A stretch of DNA of 64,000 nucleotides from Dehalococcoidia bacterium (GCA_009693015.1 SHYB01000002.1:1-64000), one strand, 5' to 3'. Positions 15,690 to 23,272 are shown, numbered from the stretch's first letter. Notes: generated from the letters alone by a model not told the origin. Translations and numbers: made by a program.

Positions 15690-16802
15690 TCACCGCTCTC
15701 GCGGTAGACCATAGAATGCCGCCGCGTTCCCTCCCAAAACCTTGACCTTATCCTCCCGCGACAGATCGTGCCGGAACCGCACCGGCTCCGTCGACCCGGG
15801 AAACTTCGCGTCGTGATGCAGGTAGTCCGTGGCGAACAGCAGCCTGTCCGCCCCGATCATCTGCGACACATACCCCAGCGTGCGCTCCTCCAGCTCGAAC
15901 GAAAAATAGCACTGCTCGCTGCGGAAATACGCCTCCGGCCCCCCGCGCTTCAGCGATCCTTCCAGGAACTCCTCGTAATACTCATGCAGCCGGTCGATCC
16001 AGAACGGGATCCATCCCGCGCCACCTTCCAGGAACGCCACCCGCAGCTTGGGGTGCCGGTCGAACACCCCGCCGAAAATCATCGCCTGCGACGCCAGCAT
16101 ATTCTCCGTGGGATCGTTGATCGGCTTGCGCTGCAAGTACGTCGTGAACCGCTCCTGCAGCACGCTGTACACCGCCCCCTGGTTGTGGATGCACAGCGGC
16201 ACGCCCAGCCGCTCCGCCTCCGTCCACAGCGGCTCGTACGCCGCATCGTCCAGGTTCCGCTTCGACACATGGTTCCAGTTGGACATCGTCCCGCCCACGT
16301 ACCCGTACTCCGTCACGCACCGCCGCAGCTCCGCTACGCTCGCCTCCACGTCCTGCGCCGCCAGCACCGTCACCCCTCGCAGCCGGTCGGGGTACGCCGC
16401 GCAATACTCGTGCAGCCAATCGTTATACGCCCGCACGATCGCCGTCGCCACCTCCCGCTCCGCGTGCCCCGGGCCTCCCAGGCCGAACCTCCCCGGGAAC
16501 AGCACGGCGATGTCTATGCCGTCCGTGTCCATGTCCTGCACTCGCTTCTTCGGGTCCCACATCCCATACCGCTCCGGCTGCTCGTGCCAGTTCGAAAGCG
16601 ACGCTCCCCCGCGCACCCGCATCGGCGCCCCCGCCCCCACCGACGACGGCCACGGCTTGCCGTCAATCAACATCACCAGCGGGTTCTGCGGGTCAACCTT
16701 GATCCGGCCCTTCACCGGCCCCTGCACCAATTCCACCATGCGGGCCAGCTTCCCAACCTCATTCACATGCCCATCCGCGTCAATCACCAGCGGCTTCCCC
16801 AT
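15690..16802 (-). CDS. Amidohydrolase-2 family metal-dependent hydrolase/decarboxylase
   Basis: 370 residues. The N terminus has the metal-binding HxH-like start as VIDADGHVNE, where the Asp and His usually bind the metal. RVQDMDTDGIDIAVLFP, AYNDWLHEYCAAYPDRLRG and PLCIHNQGAVYS (His ligand) follow the family order, and LLFATDYLHHDAKFPG contains the final conserved Asp. These TIM-barrel enzymes include decarboxylases and hydrolases of aromatic and carboxylic acids. Three more members lie at 39.6-43.2 kb. The start at 16802 follows GGGAGATG, a weak Shine-Dalgarno. The substrate is unknown. Confidence 0.88.
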   Translation of the reverse strand: MGKPLVIDADGHVNEVGKLARMVELVQGPVKGRIKVDPQNPLVMLIDGKPWPSSVGAGAPMRVRGGASLSNWHEQPERYGMWDPKKRVQDMDTDGIDIAVLFPGRFGLGGPGHAEREVATAIVRAYNDWLHEYCAAYPDRLRGVTVLAAQDVEASVAELRRCVTEYGYVGGTMSNWNHVSKRNLDDAAYEPLWTEAERLGVPLCIHNQGAVYSVLQERFTTYLQRKPINDPTENMLASQAMIFGGVFDRHPKLRVAFLEGGAGWIPFWIDRLHEYYEEFLEGSLKRGGPEAYFRSEQCYFSFELEERTLGYVSQMIGADRLLFATDYLHHDAKFPGSTEPVRFRHDLSREDKVKVLGGNAAAFYGLPRER

Positions 16803-16957
16803 CTCCCGCCTCCGTTATGAGTGTCAGCGACCATTGGTACAGCAGATGCGCCCGCATTCTACCCTAGCCGCACCCGCCCGCACCAACCGTGCTATCCTGG
16901 GTCATCCGGCGGCGGCGTCTCCCCCGCCGGCATCCCGCCTCGCAAGGTCGTCCCCCT

Positions 16958-17227
16958 ATGAAACTCTTCTGGCGCGAAAGCAAATCCGGCGAGCACCTCA
17001 TGCTCGAGCTTGATAGCGGCGACCTCACCCGCGTCGGCTTCATCCTCAACACCCCTCGCAGCATAGACGCCGTCGCCCAGACCCGCGGCTACGCCCCCGA
17101 ACGCTCCCACAACGGCTTCCCCTCCATAGAAGAGGCCCGCCACTTCGTCGAGTCCTTCAGTCCCTGGGAAGAGTTCGGCGGCATCCCCGGCCTCCGCGCC
17201 GAGCCTGGCGTCCGCCCGCGCGCGTAA
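16958..17227 (+). CDS. Small hypothetical protein
   Basis: 89 residues. It begins MKLFWRESKSGEHLMLELDS and includes FPSIEEARHFVESFSPWEEFG. I do not recognise the family. Codon use is like that of neighbouring genes (mostly C or G in third position) and the N terminus has a beta-strand pattern, which supports a real gene. The Shine-Dalgarno is weak (AAGG). It is divergent from the amidohydrolase gene and followed by repeat copy H. Confidence 0.6.
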   Translation: MKLFWRESKSGEHLMLELDSGDLTRVGFILNTPRSIDAVAQTRGYAPERSHNGFPSIEEARHFVESFSPWEEFGGIPGLRAEPGVRPRA

Positions 17228-17261
17228 CCCCTTCAAGCGCCCTAACGCACCCACGCCCGCC

Positions 17262-17310
17262 ACCGTCATTGCGAGGGCGTCCTCGCCCGTGGCAACCTGG
17301 CGGAGCGGGG
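17262..17310 (+). repeat. GTCATTGCGAG...GTGGCAACCTGG dispersed repeat
   Basis: GTCATTGCGAGGGCGTCCTC followed by GCCCGTGGCAACCTGG resembles the element at 21200-21250 (GTCGTTGCGAGCGAGTCC...GCGTGGCAACCTGG). This is the short intergenic GTCATTGCGAG-type repeat seen widely in bacterial genomes. Confidence 0.65.
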
Positions 17311-17334
17311 CCTCCCTGCGCATCAGCCCATAAC

Positions 17335-17500
17335 CTCGTTCGCCCTGAGTCCCTCGTAAGGATGCCCCTGTACCCCCTAACAACGTTTGCGGGCGGGTGG
17401 GCCCTCCGGATTGCTCCGTCACCGGAGCAATCCGGGACCACAAATCACGCGGGGAACGACGAGGCTTGTCAAACAATCGCGGCAGCATCCCAGCGCTCGT
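17335..17500 (+). repeat. Modular repeat, copy H, with nested palindrome
   Basis: 17228-17551 holds no gene. Hairpin 1 is replaced by TTCGCCCTGAGTCCCTCG, related to the unit inside the 19142-19855 gene. GATGCCCCTG is what remains of hairpin 2. The G block GGGCGGGTGGG is interrupted by a palindromic unit with arms CCGGATTGCTCCG/CGGAGCAATCCGG (17406-17435), followed by GGGGAACGACGAGG and GCGGCAGCATCC. Confidence 0.75.
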
Positions 17501-17551
17501 CCTAACGCGCCTGCCGTACAATAGGGAAAATCTTCGGAGGGACACCCACCC

Positions 17552-18466
17552 ATGGGACAGCAATGCGCCGGTCATGTCGCCATCGTCACCGGGGCCAGCC
17601 GCGGCATCGGCCAGGCCATCGCCGTCCGACTCGCCGCCGAAGGCGCCGCCGTCGCCGTCCTCGGCCGCGACGACACCCACCGCAACACCGCCCTCGCCGG
17701 CTCCCTCCAGGAAACCCTGGACATGGTGCGCAGCGTCCACGGCCGCGCCATCGCCCTCACCGCCGACTTCGAAGACCCCGCCAACGATACCTCACGCATC
17801 GTCCGCGAGGCCGAAGAAGCCTTCGGCCTCGCCCCGGACATCCTGGTGCACAGCGCCGCCGCCCTCCGCGAGTTCGGCGGCGACCGTCCCACCATCCCCT
17901 TCGCCGACACCCCCCGCGATTGGTTCATGCGCGGCGTCCTCGTCAACGTCTGGGCCCACTGGGACCTCGCCAAGAGCATGATCCCCGGCATGCGGCGCCG
18001 CGGCGCAGGCTGGATCCTCGTCCTCTCCTCCAACCAGGCCGCACCCCAGCCGCGTCCCCCTGGGCCCAACTACAGGGGCTTGGGCGGCGCCTGCATCTAC
18101 GGCGGCACCAAGGCCTTCCTCGACCGCATCACCACCGGCGCCGCCCAGGAGCTCTACGCCGACAACATCGCCGTCAACAGCCTCGCCCCCACTGGCCCCA
18201 TCTCCACGCCGAACTCACGCACCATCTCCACCAACATCAGCCGTGGCATCAACCTGGAGCCTATGGAGACCATGGTCGAAGCCGCCCTCGCCCTCTGCAC
18301 CGGCGACCCTAAAGCCCTCACCAGCCGCGTCGTCCACAGCCTCCCCTTCCTCTACGAACAGCGCCGTCCCGTCCGCACCCTCGACGGCGCCCGCCTCTTC
18401 GACGGCTGGCAGCCTGACACCGACGATCCCCGCAAGCTCAGGCAAAACTACCTCACTGGCCACTAG
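17552..18466 (+). CDS. SDR-family oxidoreductase
   Basis: 304 residues. VAIVTGASRGIGQAIAVRLA is a perfect classical SDR cofactor site. ILVHSAA stands for NNAG, LVLSSNQAAP gives the catalytic Ser, and IYGGTKAFLDR the Tyr-x3-Lys. The C-terminal region (about 225-304, RRPVRTLDGARLFDGWQPD) is longer than in small SDRs. GGAGGG lies about ten bases before the ATG. A TACAAT at 17517-17522 could be the -10 of its promoter. The substrate is unknown. Confidence 0.9.
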   Translation: MGQQCAGHVAIVTGASRGIGQAIAVRLAAEGAAVAVLGRDDTHRNTALAGSLQETLDMVRSVHGRAIALTADFEDPANDTSRIVREAEEAFGLAPDILVHSAAALREFGGDRPTIPFADTPRDWFMRGVLVNVWAHWDLAKSMIPGMRRRGAGWILVLSSNQAAPQPRPPGPNYRGLGGACIYGGTKAFLDRITTGAAQELYADNIAVNSLAPTGPISTPNSRTISTNISRGINLEPMETMVEAALALCTGDPKALTSRVVHSLPFLYEQRRPVRTLDGARLFDGWQPDTDDPRKLRQNYLTGH

Positions 18467-18529
18467 GCGGCCGGTTCTCAGTTAATTTCAGCCCCAAAAG
18501 CATCCCGATGCGATGGTTTCGCACGCCTG

Positions 18530-18914
18530 CTAGCCGATCACCGCAATCGCTTCCATCTCGAATAGCAAGTCAGCCCGGCCCAGCGCCTTCACGATCAAGA
18601 CCGTGAGGCCAGGGTTAGGCTTTTTCATATGCTTCATACGCGTCTCTTTGTACACATCGAATGTCCCGTGCGCGTGTGAGATAGACTCGGGTGCTCACAA
18701 GGTCTTCCATCGTCGCGCCGGCAGCGGTCAGGACGAGCTTCAGGTTCTCGTACGCCTTATCCACCTGGGTGACGATGCTGCCGTCGCCAAAAGTCCGGCC
18801 CTTGTCATCAACACCGACAACGCCGGCGATGTAGATAGTGTTGCCCACCTTGACAGCGTGGCTGTAGTTTTCCGTGTGGTAATAGCCCTCGGGATTGATG
18901 TACTGCTTCGGCAT
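18530..18914 (-). pseudogene. ridA: RidA/YjgF-family protein, frameshifted near its C terminus
   Basis: RidA proteins hydrolyse reactive enamine/imine intermediates. The N-terminal frame (start 18914, GGAGG six bases upstream) reads MPKQYINPEGYYH ... NTIYIAGVVG ... VLTAAGATMEDLVSTRVYLT, typical of the family. It then runs into a stop after EAYEKA. Removing one A from the A5 run at about 18626-18630 restores YEKPNPGLTVLIVKALG and FEMEAIAVIG, the conserved RidA end, stopping at 18530. So either the gene has a one-base insertion or the sequence has a homopolymer error. Without correction the product would end at 18615, lacking about 28 residues including the usual catalytic-site Arg/Glu region. 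Confidence 0.75.
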
Positions 18915-19141
18915 ATCGCCTCCTTCTTGAAGACAAGAATCGCATCCTCGCATGGGCATCCAATATCCAGACGCCGGCCTGCTGCGCCCTGGACGCCGAT
19001 GCGGTCCCCCTTCACCACGTTCGAATAAGAGTCATCCGCACCTCGCCGCTGATCAGTTCCTTCCACGTCCCCCGATGCCCAAAGTGCTGCGCCAACCCCT
19101 TGTGTTCGCAAGTTTCCTAGCGCTCCTCCTTCCCTCTTTCC
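18915..19141. other. Intergenic stretch without a supported gene
   Basis: On the minus strand a short frame reads HKGLAQHFGHRGTWKELIS before stops appear. It looks protein-like but I cannot place it, and it may be a gene remnant. Nothing else is supported here. Confidence 0.3.
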
Positions 19142-19855
19142 CTACAACCCCTTCCCCGCATCCCGCGCCGCGATCCGCGGCCGCGCGCTCGCCAGCGGAT
19201 CCCCCGCCGTAAACGCCGCCTCGCTGGCAATCGTCCGCTGCTGGAACAGCCACCGCCCCTTCCGCTTCACAAACCTATCCACATTCCGACCAAAGTTATT
19301 CACAATCGGCCCCCCCGGATACTCGTGAATCCCCGCCGCATACGCCACCGATGTCGCCGTGTTTCCCTTCACCTCAATCAGCGGCGCCGTCATGAAATGC
19401 TTCGCATACATCACCGGCGTCGCCGCCATCGCCGTATGGCTCGCCACCCACGCCCGCAGCGCCGCGCGACCCTCGTGCCGGTGCGGCTTCACCTGCTCCG
19501 ACGTCTGCCGCCGCGTCACCTCCAGCACCCCATCCTCCGTAAACAGCGCCGTCCACTCCTCATCCAGGCCGTAATCCAGCGTATGCGCATACTGATACAT
19601 CAGCCGCAGAATCGCCCGCTCATCCTCCAGCGCCTCCAGCCGCTTCCGCAGCGACGCCACCTCCCGCTCCAGCGCCCCCTCGGCCCCCGTCGCGCTCCGT
19701 TCGCCCTGAGGCACTCGAAGGGCCCTCGCCGTCCCCCTCTTCGCCCCCGCCGTGCCACGCGCCGCCACGCTTCCCTTCGCCGCCATCCCTGTTCCCACCT
19801 TCCCCCTCAACCCACCCCGCCCCTTCACCTCACCACCCGCTCGTTTCATCGCCAT
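19142..19855 (-). CDS. SnoaL-like/NTF2-fold protein with basic low-complexity N terminus
   Basis: 237 residues. The C-terminal 145 residues form a SnoaL-like domain: LEREVASLRKRLEALEDE is a short coiled coil leading to ILRLMYQYAHTLDYG, then LFTEDGVLEV, YAKHFMTAPLIEV and RWLFQQRTI, all typical of the NTF2-like cone fold (ketosteroid-isomerase or dioxygenase small-subunit relatives). The first 90 residues are Gly/Ala/Lys/Arg-rich and contain RALRVPQGERSATG, which is encoded by a dispersed palindromic repeat unit (about 19684-19728). The start at 19855 has GGAGGG upstream; an ATG 12 bases earlier is an alternative. The function is unknown. Confidence 0.75.
   Translation of the reverse strand: MAMKRAGGEVKGRGGLRGKVGTGMAAKGSVAARGTAGAKRGTARALRVPQGERSATGAEGALEREVASLRKRLEALEDERAILRLMYQYAHTLDYGLDEEWTALFTEDGVLEVTRRQTSEQVKPHRHEGRAALRAWVASHTAMAATPVMYAKHFMTAPLIEVKGNTATSVAYAAGIHEYPGGPIVNNFGRNVDRFVKRKGRWLFQQRTIASEAAFTAGDPLASARPRIAARDAGKGL
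19684..19728 (-). repeat. Dispersed palindromic unit inside a coding region
   Basis: TCGCCCTGAGGCACTCGAAG with flanking GGGCC is the CCCTTCGAG/CAGGGCGAA palindrome. Relatives lie in intergenic repeats at about 17337 (TTCGCCCTGAGTCCCTCG) and 24345 (TACCCTGAGGCCTCCGAAGG). Here it is in frame and encodes about 15 residues of the SnoaL-like protein. Confidence 0.6.
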
Positions 19856-19965
19856 ACTTCCCTCCATCGTTGCTGCTTTCCCACGCCCGCCGATTCTAGC
19901 ACCGCTACGCTCCGGTGCGGTCTCGCCCGTGTTCGTGTATCCTCCAGCGTCAAGGAGCGCTGCTC

Positions 19966-20312
19966 TTGAAACTTCCCAGAGCAAACCAGGCCATTGTAGC
20001 CAGGTCCAACGTGACCGGGTATCTCCTTTCGCAAACACATCCCCACGGGAGACACAAAGCTGCGTTTTTCTCCCAGTTTAGCTTTCATTCCAAAACTGGC
20101 AGGCTTTGACCCATGCCCTCCTCACACATGCGCAAGAGCACGATGTTTATTCTGTTGAAGATACCATTTTCGGGACGCGGTACACTGCAGAAGGTAGTTT
20201 CCCCACCCCCAGCGGTCAAACACCTATGCAGAGGTCGGTCTGGTTCATACGAGAGGGTCTTGACGATCCACAGTTCGTCACCGCATACCCCATACGAAGG
20301 ACACAACGATGA
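19966..20312 (+). pseudogene. DUF6883-family gene, frameshifted
   Basis: A TTG start with AAGGAG nine bases upstream reads (M)KLPRANQAIVARSNVTGYLL, SQTHPHGRHKAAFFSQF, then shifts frame near 20080-20095. The second frame continues NWQALTHALLTHAQEHDV, FGTRYTAEGSFPTPSG and VWFIREGLDDPQFVTAYP. Together these match the order of the small DUF6883 domain. The stop TGA (20310-20312) overlaps the ATG of the next gene (ATGA). DUF6883 and DUF4926 genes are often adjacent; their function is not known to me. The GC content is lower than in neighbours, suggesting acquired DNA. Confidence 0.6.
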
Positions 20313-20539
20313 TCCATGATCTTGACTGCGTGGTTCTCACTGAAGACTTGCCGCAGCATGGCCTGAAGAGCGGCGACGTAGGCACTGTTGTATTTGAACA
20401 CGGTCGCAAGGGCAAAGAGTGGAGTTCATAACTCTCGCTGGTGAAACTGTCGTTGTTCTTATCCCTCTCGCCGACGCAGGTCCGCGCCATACGCAAGCGC
20501 GAAATCGCCCATGCCCGTCCTCTCACACGCGTCAGCTGA
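20309..20539 (+). pseudogene. DUF4926-family gene with two compensating frameshifts
   Basis: Frame one reads MIHDLDCVVLTEDLPQHGLK and SGDVGTVVFEHGRKGKE, the typical DUF4926 start, then meets TAA at 20429. The next frame gives VEFITLAGETVVVLIPL, and a return to the first frame gives TQVRAIRKREIAHARPL before TGA at 20537. The protein therefore makes sense only with a loss near 20415 and a gain near 20465. It is translationally coupled to the DUF6883 gene. Both look decayed, or the region has base errors. Confidence 0.6.
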
Positions 20540-20609
20540 CCTCCGCCATTGCACTCCCCCACCCCTGGTAGTACCCTGGTGGGCAAATCCTCCCCTAGTG
20601 AGGTGCCCC

Positions 20610-21185
20610 ATGACCACCGTCGCCGCCGGCCGCATCCTCGTCCTCGACCCGTCCGGCCTCGTCTACAAGCAACCCACCTCCCTCGCCCCCCGCATCAACG
20701 ACCTGCGCGGCAAAACCGTCGGCCTCATGGACGATACTGCCCCTGGCAGCAACGTCCTCCTGGAACAGGTCGGCATCCTCCTCCGCGAGCGCTACGGCGT
20801 CGCCAAAGTCATCCAGCGCCGCAAACCCAACCTCTCGCTGCCCGCGCCCAAGGCCATGCTCGAACAGTTCAAGAGCGAAGTAGACTGCATGGTCGTCGGC
20901 GTCGGTGCCTGAGGCTCCTGCACCTCGTGCTGTATGCACGACGGCATCAACTTCGAGACCACGGGCGTCCCTGCCGCCGTCGTCGTCCTCAACGTCTTCA
21001 AGGAACTCGCCTACATGAAACGCCGCCAGCTCAACTGCGAGCGCTTCGACCCCGTCATCATCCAGGGCCTCCTCGGCCTGCCTGAAGTCTGCCGCCAGAT
21101 GGGCGAAGCCTCCCTCCCCGGCGTCATCGAATGGCTCACCACCGGCAAGCTCTCCTCCACCAACGCCGCCCCCGCCACCCGTTAG
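20610..21185 (+). CDS. UGSC-family selenoprotein (in-frame TGA at 20910)
   Basis: Reading TGA (20910-20912) as selenocysteine gives a 191-residue protein: LRGKTVGLMDDTAPGSNVLL in the N-terminal part, then MVVGVGA-U-GSCTSCC with Sec101, Cys104, Cys107 and Cys108, then HDGINFETTGVPAAVVV. The Sec-Gly-Ser-Cys motif after a VVGVG strand is the hallmark of the family named UGSC, in which both Sec and Cys forms exist. The two halves are in the same frame. GAGGTG precedes the ATG. The hairpin after the TGA fits a bacterial SECIS. The role is unknown; a redox function is inferred from the motif. Confidence 0.9.
20913..20945 (+). promoter_or_regulatory. Candidate SECIS element of the UGSC selenoprotein
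   Basis: TCGTGC (20925-20930) pairs perfectly with GCACGA (20936-20941) around the loop TGTAT. The loop G (20932) is 20 bases after the TGA. Stem length, loop length and G position are the same as in the element at 11587-11603. Confidence 0.7.
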
Positions 21186-21199
21186 CCATGCCTCGCCTG

Positions 21200-21250
21200 C
21201 CACTGTCGTTGCGAGCGAGTCCAGGAGCGTGGCAACCTGGCGGGGCTGCG
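21200..21250 (+). repeat. GTCGTTGCGAG...GTGGCAACCTGG dispersed repeat
   Basis: A second copy of the element at 17262-17310, again directly before a modular repeat copy. Confidence 0.65.
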
Positions 21251-21261
21251 AGGCCACTCCC

Positions 21262-21440
21262 TCCTAGGGTATGTCCAGAAAGGGGCGACGCCCCTTTCTG
21301 GCAAGGGTTACAGGGGATGTGCCCCTGCCTTCTCCCGAAACGTTTGTGGGCGGGTGGGTGGGAATGACGACGTTAGTCAACAAAGCGCGGCAGCATCCCT
21401 CCTCCACCCTCTCCCTTCACGGAAGAGGGCAGGGGTGAGG
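21262..21440 (+). repeat. Modular G4-hairpin intergenic repeat, copy I
   Basis: GGGTATGTCCAGAAAGGGGC opens a perfect hairpin 1 (CCAGAAAGGGG/CCCCTTTCTGG). Hairpin 2 is ACAGGGGATGTGCCCCTG. The G block GTGGGCGGGTGGGTGGGA is at 21347-21363, followed by AATGACGACG, GCGGCAGCATCC and CCCTCTCCC/GGAAGAGGG with GGGTGAGG. It separates the UGSC gene from its neighbour. Confidence 0.85.
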
Positions 21441-21462
21441 GTAAACACCAGGAGCACCACCC

Positions 21463-22548
21463 ATGCCTGACCAGGGAAAACCCTCCGCCACCTTCACCGC
21501 GCCCGACTCCTGGGCCGCCTGCGTAGACACCATCGAAGAGTTCTACCGCAAAGGCTGGAGCGACGGCCTCCCCGTCGTCCCTCCCTCGCGTGACCTCGTC
21601 GACCGCATGCTCGCCGGCGCCCGCCGCGACCCTCGCGAACTCATCGGCAACATCCCCCCGCGCCAGGGCATCGCCACCGTGGAGACCATCGCCTCCTGCG
21701 CCGTCATGGCCGGCTGCCTCCCCGCCTACTTCCCCGTCGTCCTCGCCGGCGTCGAAGCCTCCCTCGACGAACGCTTCAACCTCAACGGCCTCCAGGCCAC
21801 CACCAACCCCGCCACCCCCCTCGCCATCGTCAGCGGCCCCATCGTGGACAAGCTGGAGATCAACTCCGGCACCAACGCCTTCGGCTCCGGCGTACGCGCC
21901 AACGCCACCATCGGCCGCGCCCTCCGCCTCGTCTGGACCGTCATAGGCGGCTGCTACCCGGAGACCGGCACCAAATGCGTCCTCGGCGCCCCTGGCCGCT
22001 ACACCTACTGCATCGGCGAATCCCCCGCCAGCCCCTGGGGTCCCCTCCACCGCCAGTACGGCGCGAACAGCGAAAACGGCATCACCCTCATCGGCGTAGA
22101 CAGCCCCTCCCAGTTCGCCGCCGGCGGCCCGGAAAAAGACCCCGCCGTCATCTTGCGCCAAATATGTGAGCAGGTCGCAGTCTCCTGGCACCAGATCAAC
22201 CGCGGCGGCGAACTCCTCCTCGTCCTCAACCCCATGATCGCCGAGTCCCTCCACCAGCACGGCTACACCAAGCAGCGCATCCAGCAACACGTCTTCGAAA
22301 ACTCCCGCGTCTCCATCCGCAAGATGCTCGACAACCACCACATCAAGCGTGGCGAAGGCGATATCCAGCGCGACGTCTGGCCCCCGCAGCTAGACGACCC
22401 CAAGTTCGATATGCCCTGGCCCGTCCTCCGCGAGCCGCAGCACCTCGTCATCACCGTCGCCGGCGGCCTCCAAGCCTCCTGGTGCGCCACCTGCGGCGGC
22501 TGGGGCTACATGGGCGGCTGGGCCACCGCCCGCCCCATCGCCGTCTAG
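21463..22548 (+). CDS. Conserved protein of unknown function next to the UGSC selenoprotein gene
   Basis: 361 residues; I do not recognise a named family. Features: WSDGLPVVPPSRDLVDRML near the N terminus, GNIPPRQGIATVETIASCAV, ATTNPATPLAIVSGPIVDKL, GCYPETGTKCVLGAPGRYTY, and a Gly/Trp-rich end with ASWCATCGGWG (Cys341, Cys344). The paired Cys near the end could serve thiol exchange with the neighbouring selenoprotein. No signal peptide or clear membrane helices. GGAG lies nine bases before the ATG. It is codirectional with the UGSC gene, separated only by repeat copy I, so a shared process is plausible (inference). Confidence 0.75.
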   Translation: MPDQGKPSATFTAPDSWAACVDTIEEFYRKGWSDGLPVVPPSRDLVDRMLAGARRDPRELIGNIPPRQGIATVETIASCAVMAGCLPAYFPVVLAGVEASLDERFNLNGLQATTNPATPLAIVSGPIVDKLEINSGTNAFGSGVRANATIGRALRLVWTVIGGCYPETGTKCVLGAPGRYTYCIGESPASPWGPLHRQYGANSENGITLIGVDSPSQFAAGGPEKDPAVILRQICEQVAVSWHQINRGGELLLVLNPMIAESLHQHGYTKQRIQQHVFENSRVSIRKMLDNHHIKRGEGDIQRDVWPPQLDDPKFDMPWPVLREPQHLVITVAGGLQASWCATCGGWGYMGGWATARPIAV

Positions 22549-22647
22549 CCCGTCGCACTACCCCCTCCCGCCCTGGAAGAAACCCCGCCCCGCGGCGCGG
22601 CGCTGATCTGTGGCCCTGCCGGTCATTCGCGCCCACGCCTGCCTCTG

Positions 22648-22676
22648 TCATTCTGAGCGGAGCGAAGAATCTCCTA
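22648..22676 (+). repeat. GTCATTCTGAGCGGAGCGAAGAATCT dispersed repeat
   Basis: TGTCATTCTGAGCGGAGCG followed by AAGAATCT is a common bacterial intergenic repeat; a diverged relative is at 7847-7870. The rest of 22549-22753 shows no gene. Confidence 0.7.
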
Positions 22677-22753
22677 CCTCTTCCCCTGACCACGAGGGAA
22701 AGTTGTTGACTCGTACCCGCAGATGATGCCCAGAGTCTACGATCCACCAGGCT

Positions 22754-23272
22754 TCAATATCCAAGAACCAGGATTCCCCTGAGTGGAAGCTGTAGCCTGC
22801 GGCTTGCGTAGAGCGTTTCGAAAAAGGCAATGACTCGGTCGAAATCAGGGTGACTTTTGCCAGCGGTGACGTACGTATTCCTTACAGCTACACAGAAAAC
22901 ATCTACACCTTGCATCATGCATGCTTCAAACAAGTCTTTCAAAAACTGATTATTGACGACTGCTCGTCCTGCCTCAACTTCAACTACAACTCGCTCCTCC
23001 CGATGCCACGCGTCCACCTCGAATAATTTGTCGATCTTCCCGTTCTTCCCGAAGAGCACTGGCACGGAAACCTTTTCCGTCCGCTTCTTGCCACTCTCAA
23101 CCGCAAACCCTAACGCTTCGAGATCCCCGGCAATTTCCGATAACACCTGGTTGCTGCTGAGTGTGTGTTTGCCTGAACCAATGCTTGTCTCATGCTTCTC
23201 AAAGACAGAGACTACCTTCCGGCATAGCGTAGGGGGCTGGTCTGACTTCGGGAAAAACATCCAGTTAATCAT
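22754..23272 (-). CDS. PD-(D/E)XK-like conserved protein (possible nuclease)
   Basis: 172 residues, MINWMFFPKSD at the start and LPLRGILVLGY at the end. The central part has KIDKLFEVDAWHREERVVVE followed by VEAGRAVVNNQFLKDLF. The spacing of E/D-x-D and E-x-E in consecutive strands resembles a PD-(D/E)XK nuclease core, though the Lys is replaced. AGGAGG lies eight bases before the ATG. Its GC content and codon use are clearly lower in G+C than its neighbours, suggesting acquisition by transfer. A role in phage or DNA defence is possible but not shown; no methylase is nearby. Confidence 0.65.
   Translation of the reverse strand: MINWMFFPKSDQPPTLCRKVVSVFEKHETSIGSGKHTLSSNQVLSEIAGDLEALGFAVESGKKRTEKVSVPVLFGKNGKIDKLFEVDAWHREERVVVEVEAGRAVVNNQFLKDLFEACMMQGVDVFCVAVRNTYVTAGKSHPDFDRVIAFFETLYASRRLQLPLRGILVLGY

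Noticed and set aside
14129-15745. Several short frames encoding similar peptides (such as GYGGCAPV and VQGMCPC)
   Set aside because: They lie within the repeat copies and recur because the DNA repeats; there is no start signal or consistent frame.
18740-19111. Frame with protein-like fragments upstream of the RidA gene
   Set aside because: Only a short stretch (HKGLAQHFGHRGTW) looks coding and it is interrupted; I could not assign a family or a start, so it is listed only as an unexplained stretch.
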